A stretch of 64,000 nucleotides of DNA from Lycocorax pyrrhopterus obiensis (GCA_014706295.1 JACSVZ010000002.1:19142494-19206493); one strand, 5' to 3'. Counted from the stretch's first letter, positions 38,072-49,291 are shown. Numbers and translations are program-made. Notes: a model not told the origin generated them from the letters alone.

Positions 38072-40323
38072 GCAAGTTGTTTGAATCTTTTTGTCATTCA
38101 GATTTTCAGTCATTGTAGAAATATAAACATGGATATGCTTTTCATTTTACATTTGATGTGTCAAAGAAATCCAACTGCATCATTCACTGAAGAGATATTG
38201 GTTTTATTCTTTGAGGACATGCACTGCACATATGTGCAACAAACATATTCAGGGTTGTCTGATTATTCTTGTAAAAAAAATAAGTAGTTGTGTTGGTGCC
38301 AGTATTTTTCAAGGAGAGAGTCAGTAGAGGTCACTCATTCTTTCAAGAATTTTTGTCTCTTGTTACCAGATTTGAGTTGCTAGATTGCAGAAGTGAATTG
38401 CAGTAAAGAGCAAAGGAAATGAGAATTTAACCTCAGTGCAAATGTCTTTTTTTTTTTGAGATTCAAAGCATGGAAGTGTCCATTCCACTCTGTGACATGC
38501 CACCTATGTTAGAGCTGAGTAGTTCTTAATAGGTCCCATTGCTAAATACTGAGGAGTTTCTTGGCTTTTATGTTAATAAAATGTAATTGCTACTACAGTG
38601 GTGTAAGAAGCAAGAAACAATTCTATTAAGGAGCAAGGAAGAAGTGCAAAAAGCATGGTGAACTAAAGGATAAGACCAGTTATGTTGCACTCTGTCCTCA
38701 GCACTGAAAAAACATCAGTGGCAAAGTTGCTTCAGATGGTAAATAGAAGAGGTTTCATGCAGAACCAGTGTGTCAAGGTGGCAGGAGAGAACTACAAATA
38801 ATGAAAACTTTAGAACTGAGAGTAGGAGTGAAAAGTAGGTTGGATTTGTCAGGGAATATGTCTAAGGACAAAGGAACAGAATCTGACATTGTAACTACAT
38901 ATATCTTAATCATGTTCTTAAAATGCTCATGAATATTTACCAAAGTCAATTACTTTTGAGGTGCGTAGCTGAAAATAAGATGAAAACTTCACAACAATTC
39001 TAGACTTTAAATAATTTTTTAATTTGTGAAAAGGAAATGTGTTTTGCCAAGTGACTCCTTCACTTTGTTTCTCAAGATTTACAGTGATAAATACTCCGTG
39101 TTAGTGAGCAAGATGAAAATCAATCTGTGTTGGCTGTAATTATTCTGTCCAGAAAATGTCTTATATTCAAAAGCATATGTAGCTGAATATATTTTCTAAG
39201 AGAATTTATTGATTAATTAAGAAGGGTTTGAAGAATGTGCAGTACCATATGTTTTTGATTCTCTGTACATTACTTCAAACTTACCTATGAAACGCAGACA
39301 CCAAGGCACATATTTTCATGGGTCTGCTTTCTTAGCCAATATGTAATCTTAAGGAGGGTTAGACAGTTTCAATACATGGTTTCTCTCATCACAAATGCGT
39401 GTTGAAATAGATTTGCACAACTCATCTGAGAGGTAATACTTGGAGTGTGAATACAGAGGTAAATCTAAAGTATTTACTAACAGAGTGCACAGGTTATGGT
39501 GCGATGTAGGAGCTAAGAGAGGCCAGTGGTAGAAGAATTCAACAAGATAGAAGAAACTGTTAGAGTACTCATTCCAGAACCAGTAAGTAGGACTTTCACT
39601 ATTTTAGAATTTTGAGTGGGTTTTTTTTCTTCTTATTTTTAACAGGTAATTAACCTTACATCTTTACTAGTCTGTAAAGTGTTACAAAATAAGCTAATCA
39701 GGAGAAATGTGATGGGAGAGATTCTGTACTTACTAATGCACAAAACCCAGAGCCCAAATGTTCATTTTGGAAACAGAATATCCAGATTCTTCTCAGACAT
39801 GTTGCTTTGTGCTGCTAGTAAAGACTAGCTATTGAACAGGAGTAAGAAGGCTTCCAAAGGATAAGAATTGAATTCCTTGAGGTCCTCAGGTAATCCCAAC
39901 CTGGAAGCAGACTGAGAACAGACTCTGTGTCTGTCTGGGTAATAAGATGGTAGCTTATCATCAGCCATACAAATATGTTTTAAGGGTGTTCTAAGTCACA
40001 GTGGTGTTTTCTTATTATTTATTTATCAGTTGATAAATGAATTATTTCATTTATGTAATTTAAACAGTTACAAATTTCAGCTTTTAAATAAATACTTTCT
40101 TTCAAGTAAGTGATTGATGGAATAAATGTTCCTTTTGGCCCTACCAATACAGTAGCTCATCTGTATCCTCACTGTGAAATAATTTACTAGCACATGAGTG
40201 TAAAGAAAGAAGAGAACTGCTTGGCATTGTGGTTTGGAATGGGTACTGTTGCATGGTGTGATTCTCACCATCCTTTCTGCTGTAAACAAACAATTCACCT
40301 GTGCTGTTGTTGCTGTTTTGCAG
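38072..40323 (+). other. NEBL: NEBL intron
   Basis: Intron of 2,252 nt that starts with the GC donor. AT-rich, with a short T run near 38447-38457. No exon or nameable repeat seen. Confidence 0.65.
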
Positions 40324-40429
40324 GTCAAGTACAGCAGTGATCAGAGGCAGATGAAAGGGTAGACGTAGTGTGCTTCTAGACACACCTGAGCTAAGGCATG
40401 TCAAAGAAACACAAAACAACATCTCAATG
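40324..40429 (+). CDS. NEBL: NEBL repeat exon disrupted by a 1-nt insertion
   Basis: The segment has an ideal acceptor (ctgttttgcag) and a GT donor (gtaggg). It is 106 nt, one more than the 105 nt (35 codons) of the family. The first 12 codons read VKYSSDQRQMKG. The next in-frame codon is TAG (40360-40362). One base later the frame resumes as RRSVLLDTPELRHVKETQ and ends NNISM, matching human KGRPSLILDTPAMRHVKEAQNHISM. The extra base is therefore at about 40360 (the T of gggtaga). If included, the exon would truncate nebulette before its linker and SH3 domain; if skipped, the frame is kept. It may be a real broken exon or an assembly error. Confidence 0.9.
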
Positions 40430-41542
40430 GTAGGGTACTTTCTTCCTATAACTAGAGCATACTAAGGAACGGCACTTGACTTCCACTGGATTTTGCCTTC
40501 CATTAATATAGGTAACTAATGAAACTCTCTCCTCAGGTATGGAAGGAATATTTTCTTCTTACACCTGTAGAGGGAGTGTTTGCTAACTGCATAGGAGTGT
40601 AATGAACATTTTCAAAATACTAATAAACAGTTTTCTAACAGTTACATGTCTGTTCTTTTGGTTTTGTTTTTTCTTTAAAAATGTGCACACATCATTTGAG
40701 CATCACAATTTCACTGGATTAGGTGACACACTTCACCTGTGCCTGTGCATGTTCCTGGTTTCTGCGTGACTGGTTCTTGGAATGAGTTGTTTTGTGTGCA
40801 TTGGCTTGTGTGAGAATGTTTGTCAATTTAATTCGTTGATGATTAAGTTATTTATAATGTAAATATGCATAAGCAGCGGTACTACCTTTATAACTCTTAC
40901 TAATGCTGGGGTTTTGTTCCAACACTTGGTGCTGTAACACCTTCTACTCTAATGTCCTTTTTTCTAATATTTTTTTAAAGCAGACAGTTCAGAATAACTG
41001 TTGTTCTTTCTAAAAACCTGTTTTAAAAGCCAGCTGGCATATGATAAAACAAAAGAGCAAAATATACATTTTGTATGATACTGTGCATGTAGTCAAAATT
41101 ATCAGTGAATGAAAATGCTTTAGTTCTTTAGAACTACTACTGCTGGAACATTTTTACAGACAGGTGTAGTTGTCTGCATCAGTAGACAGCTATCCTGTCC
41201 TAGAGAAGAAGGGAATGGACCAGATGGCCTCCTGATGGCAGGGTTGTTTTGTGTCCTGTGTGGTAGTAAGATGATGCTTTGCTGCTTAAGATAGTGCCTA
41301 ATTCCATGTCAATGGAAAAGAAATGCAAAATTGATAATAAAATATCAGAAAATCAAGTTAAGGTGATAGAAAAGACTTGGCTGGCCATGCAGCCTATCTC
41401 ATGTGTAAAGCAATTCTGTTATGGTGCAAAGTCAAAGAATGTAAGTGCCTCATAAACCAAACATATATGCATTCTTGCATAGAATAACCATTTGCTGTCA
41501 ATTGCAACCTGGGGAAAAATGTAATTCTTCTTGTTTTCCTAG
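40430..41542 (+). other. NEBL: NEBL intron
   Basis: Intron of 1,113 nt with nothing recognised apart from splice signals (gtaggg donor, tttcctag acceptor). Confidence 0.7.
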
Positions 41543-41714
41543 GTAAAATATCATGAAGATTTTGAGAAGACAAAGGGCAGAGGCTTCACCCCAGTGGTAG
41601 ATGATCCTATAACAGAGCGTGTACGGAAAAACACCCAAATTGTGAGTGATGCAGCATATAAAGGTGTGCATCCACATATCGTTGAAATGGATAGAAGACC
41701 TGGAATAATTGTTG
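41543..41714 (+). CDS. NEBL: NEBL last repeat and start of linker
   Basis: Exon of 172 nt (57 codons plus one base), phase 0-1, acceptor ttcctag, donor gtaagc. The translation opens VKYHEDFEKTKGRGFTPVVD, passes through TERVRKNTQIVSDAAYKGVH and ends VEMDRRPGIIV with one base of the next codon. It contains a textbook SDxxYK motif (SDAAYK). The match to human nebulette is nearly exact. This is the first exon that does not end at a codon boundary, which fits the switch from modular repeats to linker. Confidence 0.97.
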
Positions 41715-44700
41715 GTAAGCTGTTGAATGTTGTTGTTACTGAAAGCACTGTGGTGAAGATAAAAGCCCCTGTTTGTGCTCTCCAGATTTCGTTTTCTCTC
41801 TTTTCTCAGCATGAAACTTATGGTTGAACTACTGGTTCCATGTCAGCTTCTAGTGAAGTAATAATGGGAGATTATAATTTGCTCTGTAATTTTAAAAAAA
41901 AAAGGATCGTTTTTGCTATTAGTTTAAATTTGAGTTTTGACTCTATAAGGAAGGTCAAAATATCTACAATAATCTTAATTTTGCACAGAAAAAAGATGAT
42001 TAAAACTGGGATTCTGCAAGATTTCAGTGTTCAAATGTTGCAGGTCAGTTTGAGATTTCCCCTTCTGTCAGTCAGTAATTTCTCCAGATGTGCACATATC
42101 TATTTACCTCTTGTTTCAGAATTTCACACAGCTTTAGAAAGATCTCAATCTGTAATTCATCACTAACTCATTAGATCTCCGGTAAGCCAAGCTCCAGTGT
42201 TCAGAAGGGATGTTCTGAAGGATGGTCCAAGATAAGGATGGGTGTTCAGGGGGTAGAATACAGATTAGATTTATATGTGAAGACAAGGTATTGCATTAAG
42301 ATATTATTTGGCATAATCATAATGGATTCTATTTAAAAATCGAAGTGTATATTTGAAATCGGTTAAAAGTCAACAAGTCTGCTGTGGCAAAGGAAATGGT
42401 AACCTTTTTTCTTTTCTCATTTCCTTTTCTTTTGGTGTGTTCCTTTTCTGTTTTTCTGTGCTTTACAACCATGTAGACCCCAGAGGATCTGCGTACAAAA
42501 AACCGTACTGAGAGAGCACTCTAAAATTCTTCATACATAGTGATAACAGTGAGGCTGAATTTTAAGTTTGACTCTCAAAAACCAGAGAAATTGCAGGTGA
42601 AATGGACTAATTGGGGGGTCACAAAGGCCATCCTCCTGCCTAAAGCAAGGTTAACTATATAATTCCTGGCAGATGCTTTTTCAGTCTTTCCCTTAAAGTC
42701 TCCAAATGGGTCTCTCCCACACAAAGAAGTACATTTCTTTCCTTTTTTGTTGCCATCCTTTATGTGTCTGTAGCTACAGCCTTATATGAGAAAGGATTTC
42801 TTAAAAGTATGTGTTTAGAGAGCTCTGCCTGGGACAGGTGCTGATGATCTTCTATCACGACTCACTTTCATTGTTAGATGTGATGCAGCCAAAGAAAAAA
42901 GAAAGGCTTCTGTAAAATTGCAGTGATATTCAGTTTGCAATATGCTGCTTAGTGCACACTACAAACCTCCTGCTCTGTGCTGCATTGCATGTGAGCTGTA
43001 GCCCTGTGTAAGAACCCTGTGTGCAGTCCCGTGTTCAGCAGCTGAAGCCTTGCTAGCGCAAGCAGACTGGAATTAAGGACATCCCTGAGATAGATTCTTG
43101 AGCTGTAGGAAGTGAAATGTTAGTACTATTTATCACCTAAAAATACTCCAGTATCAAAACGCACAGAAATTCCTAATTTCCCATACCTGCCAAACAGCAA
43201 AAACTGTACAACTATTTAAAGGAAAAAGGCCATGACAGTACTGAAATATTTCAGCTAATGCTTTTTTTGGAGTAAAATTGCAATTATAATACCTGCTTGT
43301 TTAAAAAGAAGCACTGAGCTCCCTGCTCATGAAATGTCCTTGGCAGCTCAAAAAAAATTTGCAAGCTGAAAAACATACTTATGACTCTCATGAGTATTTT
43401 TTGTAACTGTTGTAACTGAAATTGTTCAGCCAGTTAGGAAAAGTGTGTCAGAATCCCTCTGGCTGATTTTTAATGTATTATTGTTGAAGCTGTAACTACT
43501 TTTTCAAATGCTAAAATTAGTGACTTTTCTTTGGCAAATAGGCACTAGTTTTAACCCTGCTAAGCCATTCTAAACCCATCGAGATAAATTGATGTGAGCG
43601 AGCTTTGTATCTGTTACTAAAGAGGAACCACAGTTCTCACATGAATATAAGGATATTTTAACTTGGCAAAAGTTACCAGGGAGTTAAAATTGATTTGTGT
43701 TATAAATTGCCAAGATTCTGATTCTATGTATGTTATTTCAGATTACAAAGATAGATAAAATCGGTACAAATCAATGGCTGTTGCACTGGTGCTGCCATGA
43801 AGCCATACTTCTATTTTTACTTATTAAGGCGTGATCAAACAGGACAAGTTGGGCCTTCACCAATTCCCCTACCACTTCTCATGCCTGTCAGTACTTTATG
43901 TAGGTGCATAATTTATCACCATTAGGACTAACACATAGTTTATCAAAAGATTTTGTGTTGGCTTTAATTTATCTTGGCATGAAGGAGTTAGCACTATGCC
44001 TCACCTTATGGGAGTTGTGGTAGATAATGTATAATGTACATACACTGAATGTATTCTAAAGCCATGGGATTTATTTTGTTAGCTCTGTCTGTTCTTTCCA
44101 TTGCATCTAGGCTATTAATCATTTGAAACATGACGAAGCTGGGGTCCTCACAGTCCTACTTTACCTACCAACCCATTATTTAGCTTGGTACCTCTCAAAC
44201 CAGCAAAAGAACAAAGTTGGGAAGACAGGTTTTTTTCCTACTTCCAATACATGAGTAAATCTTGCAGCCAGGTCTGCCCAAGAAGAAACTATAGGAAAAT
44301 TGAGTGATCTGGTAGATTTGTGCTTTGACTGATTATATTTTACATCAAGGTTTTATTTGAAACTGATCTGAAGAGATTAAAATATTGTTTTAGTTTAGGC
44401 ATATCAGATAACAGAATCATTTAGTTTGGAAAAGAACTTTAGGATCATCATATGCAACCATTAACCCAGGACTGTTAGGCCCACTACAAAACCATGTCCC
44501 CGCGTATCATGTCAACACATCTTTCAAATATCTCCAGGGATGATAACTCAACCACTTCCCTGGGCAGCCTGTTCCAGTGCTTGACAACCTTTTCAGTGAA
44601 GAATCGTTTCCTAATATCCAATATATAAACATCCCCTGGCACAACCTGGGGCCATTTTCTCACATCCTGTCACTTGTTACCTGGGAGAAGAGACCTATGC

Positions 44701-45711
44701 CCACCTCACTACCACCTCCTTTCAGGTATTTGTAGAGGGTGATAAGGTCTCCCTGAGCCTCCTTTTCTCCCAGCTAAACACCCCCAGCTCCCTCAGCTGC
44801 TCCTCATCAGACTTGTGCTGCAGACCCTTCCCCAGCTCCATTGCCCTTCTCTGGACTTGCTCCAGCACCTCAATGTCCTTCCTGAATTGAGGGGCCCAAA
44901 ACTGGACCCAGGATTTGAGGTGTGACCTCACCAGTGCCGAGTACAGGGGGTGATCACTGCCCTGGTCCTGCTGGCCATACTATTGCTGATACAGACCAGA
45001 ATGTCATTGGCCTCCTTGGCCACCTGGGCACTCACTGGCACAGAGAATTACTTGTTAATAAGTTCAAGACTGGGCTTCATTTTACCCTGTGGTAGATGTG
45101 TACAATGCAGATTTCTACAGCTGAAATTGTCACCTTAGTCCTTTTGGTATTAATTAAGAAAGATGGATCCTTTTGAGTTTACATGAGTTAAGCAATTAGT
45201 AGAAATTTATTTTGGATAAGATGAGCTATGTCCCTGCCTCGTCGTCTTCTTAGGCTGACATGATCTCTCCTGTATGCAAAGGAGAGTCTGTCAGCTGTGG
45301 AGCTGTGTAGTGCCAGCTGTCAGCTATACACAGTAAGGATGCTGCTGGTGAACTGGGGAAATAATCTTGTAGGTCTCATGATTTTGGTTCTGCTACTGGA
45401 AGAGAACTCTGATATGTGATACTTAACTGGTTTCTATTTATTTAGACTTAAGAACGTGCTATGGTCATGTTTAGAAAATGCAAAAAAATTGGAAGCAGAA
45501 GTCTCCTTAAAATAATGTCAGTGGTTAGAGTGAATACACTTTCCTTTAAGCAGGAAATTAATGCTTTCTGATCTCCTCAGGTGAATATCTAGATGTTTTG
45601 GTTAATTTCTAGATGAAGGAAATTGATTGCTGATTGTTGAAGCTCATTTCTTTCATGCTTTTACTTCCTTTGTTGTTTGTCTGTCTTATAATTTCTGTGC
45701 TTTGGAAAAAG
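41715..45711 (+). other. NEBL: NEBL intron carrying a CR1 fragment
   Basis: Intron of 3,997 nt. The only recognised content is the CR1 copy at about 44411-45045. The acceptor for the next exon is AAG, in ggaaaaag. Confidence 0.75.
44411..45045 (-). mobile_element. CR1 non-LTR retrotransposon, 5'-truncated, minus strand
   Basis: The sequence reads on the plus strand as the reverse complement of an avian CR1 3' end. It begins acagaatcat, the complement of the CR1 terminal ATTCTGT-type motif, and runs through familiar CR1 wording such as cttccctgggcagcctgttc, gggagaagagac, cctttcaggtatttgtagag and ccagtgccgagtacaggggg. On the minus strand it retains a piece of the ORF2 C-terminus (about 44722-44931) with [20 protein letters not shown] and [19 protein letters not shown]. 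Truncation at the 5' side is typical of CR1. Similarity fades at about 45045. The element is old and non-autonomous. Confidence 0.93.
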
Positions 45712-45804
45712 ATCTTAAAGTTTGGCGCACAGATCCTGGCTCCATCTTCGACATTGATCCTCTGGAGGACAATATTCAGTCTAGGAGTCTGCATATGCTT
45801 TCTG
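45712..45804 (+). CDS. NEBL: NEBL linker exon (LKVWRTDPGSIFDIDPLED)
   Basis: Exon of 93 nt that starts with the last two bases of an Asp codon and ends with one base of a Glu codon (phase 1-1). The translation reads DLKVWRTDPGSIFDIDPLED followed by NIQSRSLHMLS. Human differs only at one position (FDLDPLED). The acceptor AAG (ctttggaaaaag) has a poor polypyrimidine tract. The donor is gtatta. An open frame extends upstream of the acceptor but without similarity. This segment links the last repeat to the Ser-rich linker and is shared with the LIM-nebulette isoform in other vertebrates. Confidence 0.97.
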
Positions 45805-46766
45805 GTATTACTTATATCCTGACTTTCCCCCAATTCAGCTCTTTATGTTTATGAAACTAAGTTGATACTGTAAGTTTTCAGGTCAATATGCCAGCCATAT
45901 GCTTTATAAGCATACTTTCATATATATTTATAACTGTAGTAGTTTAAAAGCATTGTTTTATAGGCATGTCAGCCATAATCACATGTGGAGATAAGAAACA
46001 GTGAAATAAATCTTATCCTAAACAAGTTATTCGTGCCACTTACAAGTAGCCATTTAAAAAGCATTGACCTACTTTGTCCTTGCTATAAGTAGAATTTTCA
46101 AATAGTTGGACCTTATAAAATTTCAGAGTTATAGAAAGTGGCCTATTTATGAAATTGATTTCGTTTCCATGCACATTTTGCCTATATGGCACATGATATG
46201 ATGCTTTGTTCTATTATTTGCAACTCCAAGGTGTTCATAATTTAAGGCTAGATGAAAAAGGAGCGAAAGTAATGTAATAACAGGGAGCAGTGCTTTGGCT
46301 TTACAAGTTTGTTGATTCTTTTCCTGCATAGGAGTGTTTATTTTGAATGTTTATTTTTCACATGTATTTCCTTTGCTACTTTGGAACTTTATTCTTTTGA
46401 ACAACATAGAGCAGTATTTCCACATGCACTTGTATGCATGCTGGGATAAAGGAATAATTTGATTTTCCACTGGAAATTTTTATATTCTTCTTAATCCCTT
46501 CTCTGTCTGGTGTCTCAGTACTACCTTCCATTTCTGCTATTCTTTTAAAGCAAAGAACAAGCTTAGTTGTATTAGATTTTGAAGCAAGCTTTGGAATTAA
46601 TGGTGCTCAAAATGGATACAAAATTGCTAAGGATTCACTTTTCTCTAATTTTAATGCCATCAGTGTATGAATAGCAATGTTAGTGGTGGGGTTTATGTTG
46701 TTGTTTGTCTTTGAACTTCTTTCATCTATTTACTGTGATATTCTTTATTTCTTTCTACCTTTGTAG
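45805..46766 (+). other. NEBL: NEBL intron
   Basis: Intron of 962 nt. Nothing recognised apart from splice signals. Confidence 0.75.
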
Positions 46767-46898
46767 AAAGAGCAAGCCGTTACAGTAAGCAGTATTTACA
46801 TTCTACCAGTCTGGGAGATTATAAATCAGATGGCTCTGACACGAACCCTGCCTTTTCTTACTGCAGTGAGATAACAAGGCCATCTGATCTTGAAGGAG
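46767..46898 (+). CDS. NEBL: NEBL Ser-rich linker exon
   Basis: Exon of 132 nt, phase 1-1, acceptor ctttgtag, donor gtaccc. Joined to the previous exon it reads ERASRYSKQYLHSTSLGDYK, then SDGSDTNPAFSYCSEITRPS and DLEG. Human has EKASHYRRHWSRS...SFSCCSEVTRPSDEG. The (F)SxCSE(I/V)TRPSD block anchors the match. The exon is about six codons shorter than the human one as I remember it, because the Ser/Gly run is reduced. The remaining base pairs with an Ala/Pro-type codon of a following SH3-proximal exon that is not in this window. If the intron were retained, a stop would occur at 46925-46927. Confidence 0.93.
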
Positions 46899-48430
46899 GT
46901 ACCCTTTATTCCCACCTTTTTCACTAACAGCACTGTTGCAGTGTGTTGAGACTTCACAGGCCTGTATTAACTCCATATCCTTGCGTAGTCACAAGTAGAA
47001 ACTGTGTAAGATATTGCCTGATTGATTAAGAAAGCAAAGCAAGGTCTCAAGACTGCATAGTTTCTGCATGCTATATCATTCTATTGTGAATTCTCTTTCA
47101 CAATTTTGGTAATGTTGTCGGCTCCAAAGCCCTGGTAACTCCTATTTATAGTGCTTTAAAGAAGGCGTGTTGTGTTTTTGCAGAACGTACATGAACCTGG
47201 TTTTATTTTTTCTCTTGAATGACACAATGTAGCTGAATGAAATACACCTCTAACCTGAAAAAAACATATTTACCTTGGGCTTTTCAGTGAGTAAATCAAG
47301 TGTATCATAGTATTTTAGTGACTAAAGTACTTTTTCCCCATATTCAACTATGCAGGTTTTTGTGGCTCTCTGTTTTCATCTTAAGGAAAACTGAACAAAT
47401 TTTATCCTGTTCTCTTTCTCAGTGGTTTGAGAACCAGGGTTAACATTCAGCTGGAAAGTTTATAGAGTCTGTTATGGTTTAACATGGATTAATATTAGAA
47501 TGCTTTGACAAACCTGCATTCTCAGGTACAACCCTGCATTGTGTACCTTTTGATGCCAATGATTAGAAGAAAATTTAGGAAAATGATGAGTAAGGATCTA
47601 GTCATCCTAGTGGCATTGCAATATGCACTGGACTTGATTGATGAATTGAAAATATTCTGAAGCATTGCATTCTAAATAGATATTTTTTCAAAACAGTGAT
47701 TTCTCCTTCTCAGTGGTGAAAAAAGGTGCATTGGAAATGTTATCCGAAGGGTTACTTTTTTTTTTTAAGAAACCATTTAGTTGCCTGACATAATTAAATT
47801 ACCCACACTTTTAGAAGATTTTAAGTCATCTTAATTGTAGACTGCACTTGTTTATGTTCTCCCACTCACTGGAGTAATATGTTACTGTAGTGGTTGGTGC
47901 TTATGGGAGTCTATGTTGTTTTGGGTGCTATGTAAATACACACAAGCAGTTCTGATTAAGAATGGGCGAGGAAGAAGGTGTTCAGACTGAAGTGCTAACT
48001 GTGAACAAAGAAAGAAACACACATCTTTGACAGAAATGCATTGCCTTTTATCATGTCTGACTATCTTTATTTGGTATTTTAACTATATTCCCAACTCTTT
48101 TAATAGATGATAGCAATAATGCACATTATGTTGTCTTTTACATCTCTTCCTGGGATGATGCAAAGTGGGCTTCACAGTCCAGTGCACTTTGTTTGTCTAT
48201 AGCTGTTTTCATCTTTTCTTTGGCAGTATTCCAAGCCATTTCAACATTGCTTTGTCAGCTTGATTTGATTTTTAACAGATATTTTTCATTACTTGCCCTG
48301 TTGAGAACAGGAAATAGGCTTTATTTTCCTGGTTGTTCTGGCACTAGTAAGCTTGCTTTTTGTGGCTCTATTTATATCTATTGTTGTGGTAATGTCTTGA
48401 ATCGATCCTTGCCAAGATCAACATATTTTT

Positions 48431-48474
48431 GCAAGAGGTTGTTTCCATTTTAGCAAGAGATTGTTTCCATTTTA
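48431..48474 (+). repeat. 22-bp tandem duplication
   Basis: Two adjacent 22-nt copies (48431-48452 and 48453-48474), gcaagaggttg... and gcaagagattg..., differ at one position. The near identity suggests a recent slippage or duplication event. Confidence 0.9.
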
Positions 48475-49217
48475 ACTCAGCTGGCTGGCCGGGGTTTGAG
48501 CACCTGTAGACGGTTCCAATTGCAGGGAAGAAATAAGTGCCAGAGCTAAGTAACTGAACATAATCCTAATGATTTACAAGTAAATGCCATTTCTGTGAAT
48601 ACACTCAGAAAGAGCCAGGTGAAGACAGCATTTTTGGCCAAAAATACTGATCTTTTTCATGGCAATATCCCATCCGAAAGGTCATTTTGCACATAGCCAC
48701 AAGACAAGTTTACCCGTGACCTTTATACACTGTCTCTTATACCATAAATGAGAACCAAATCCATTTTGGTGAGAATCCATGGGTATTTCTCATGGAGTTT
48801 GTACTTCTAGATCAGCAGGGTTTCTAATTGGCAATTGTTCTATCTGATGGTGTGCCAACATGAAAGACAGCTGGAGACCTGTGACCAATTTTACAATCTC
48901 TGGGTGTCTTTGGCCTTGTCTCATCATCTTTCGCATACTTCCACATTGTTCAATTGCTACTTTGTTCTAGATACCTTTACTGATATTTGACACACAATTC
49001 AAATCTTCTGCTGCCACTGCTGATGGAATTGTTCCTTAACTACCTCTTCCCAGCCCTTAGCTGCGCCCCTGACTTCATACCAGATATTAAAGGCTCATTC
49101 AGATCGAAATAACTCTCTCTTGTCTTTGGGAATTTCAGTAATAACATCACAGGGAAGCTACTAACATTGTTCATTTGAATTACTTGTTCCTATTTTGTTC
49201 CCTGACCATTATTTTAG

Positions 49218-49291
49218 ATGATGATGTTGAGCTGAATGATGTGTCCTTCCCAGGGAGCTTTCTCTACAAAGTCAGTAGATTTTTGCATGAT
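49218..49291 (+). other. Exon-like open segment, unproven
   Basis: A 74-nt segment lies between an ag acceptor (ttattttag) and a consensus donor (gtaagt). Read in the phase left by the previous NEBL exon it is fully open: DDDVELNDVSFPGSFLYKVS then RFLHD. Against it, it ends in phase 0 whereas the known next NEBL exon expects phase 1, so inclusion would shift the SH3 frame. I also know of no homologous nebulette segment. It may be a chance or cryptic exon. Confidence 0.2.

Larger units (their letters stand above)
5504..46898 (+). other. NEBL: NEBL (nebulette) gene body, partial: 20 exons seen
   Basis: Gene-level span covering 18 nebulin-repeat exons and two linker exons, all on the plus strand in protein order. 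Nebulette binds F-actin through its repeats and anchors to the cardiac Z-disc through a C-terminal linker and SH3 domain (known for the family). Seen here: repeats opening with YK-type motifs (VSYKK, AKYKK, KEYKK, VFYKK), then the linker phrases HPHIVEMDRRPGIIV, LKVWRTDPGSIF and DPLEDNIQSRSLHML. The linker wording fits nebulette better than nebulin, whose linker differs after DPxEDNIQSRSLHM. The repeat order matches human nebulette from about its fifth repeat onward (from memory). The N-terminal exons lie upstream and the SH3 exons downstream of the window. Confidence 0.95.

Noticed and set aside
41594..41827. Open frame running from the NEBL exon past its donor
   Set aside because: Similarity to nebulette stops exactly at the gtaagc donor at 41715, so the extension is intron read-through. 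The exon phase agrees with the next linker exon.
44722..44931. Minus-strand 69-codon open frame as a possible gene
   Set aside because: It is the decayed C-terminus of the CR1 ORF2 and belongs to the mobile element.
5504..46898. Nebulin (NEB) instead of nebulette
   Set aside because: The linker reads DIDPLEDNIQSRSLHMLS and then SxCSEITRPSD, which fits nebulette. Nebulin diverges after the SRSLHM block. The repeats also follow nebulette order.
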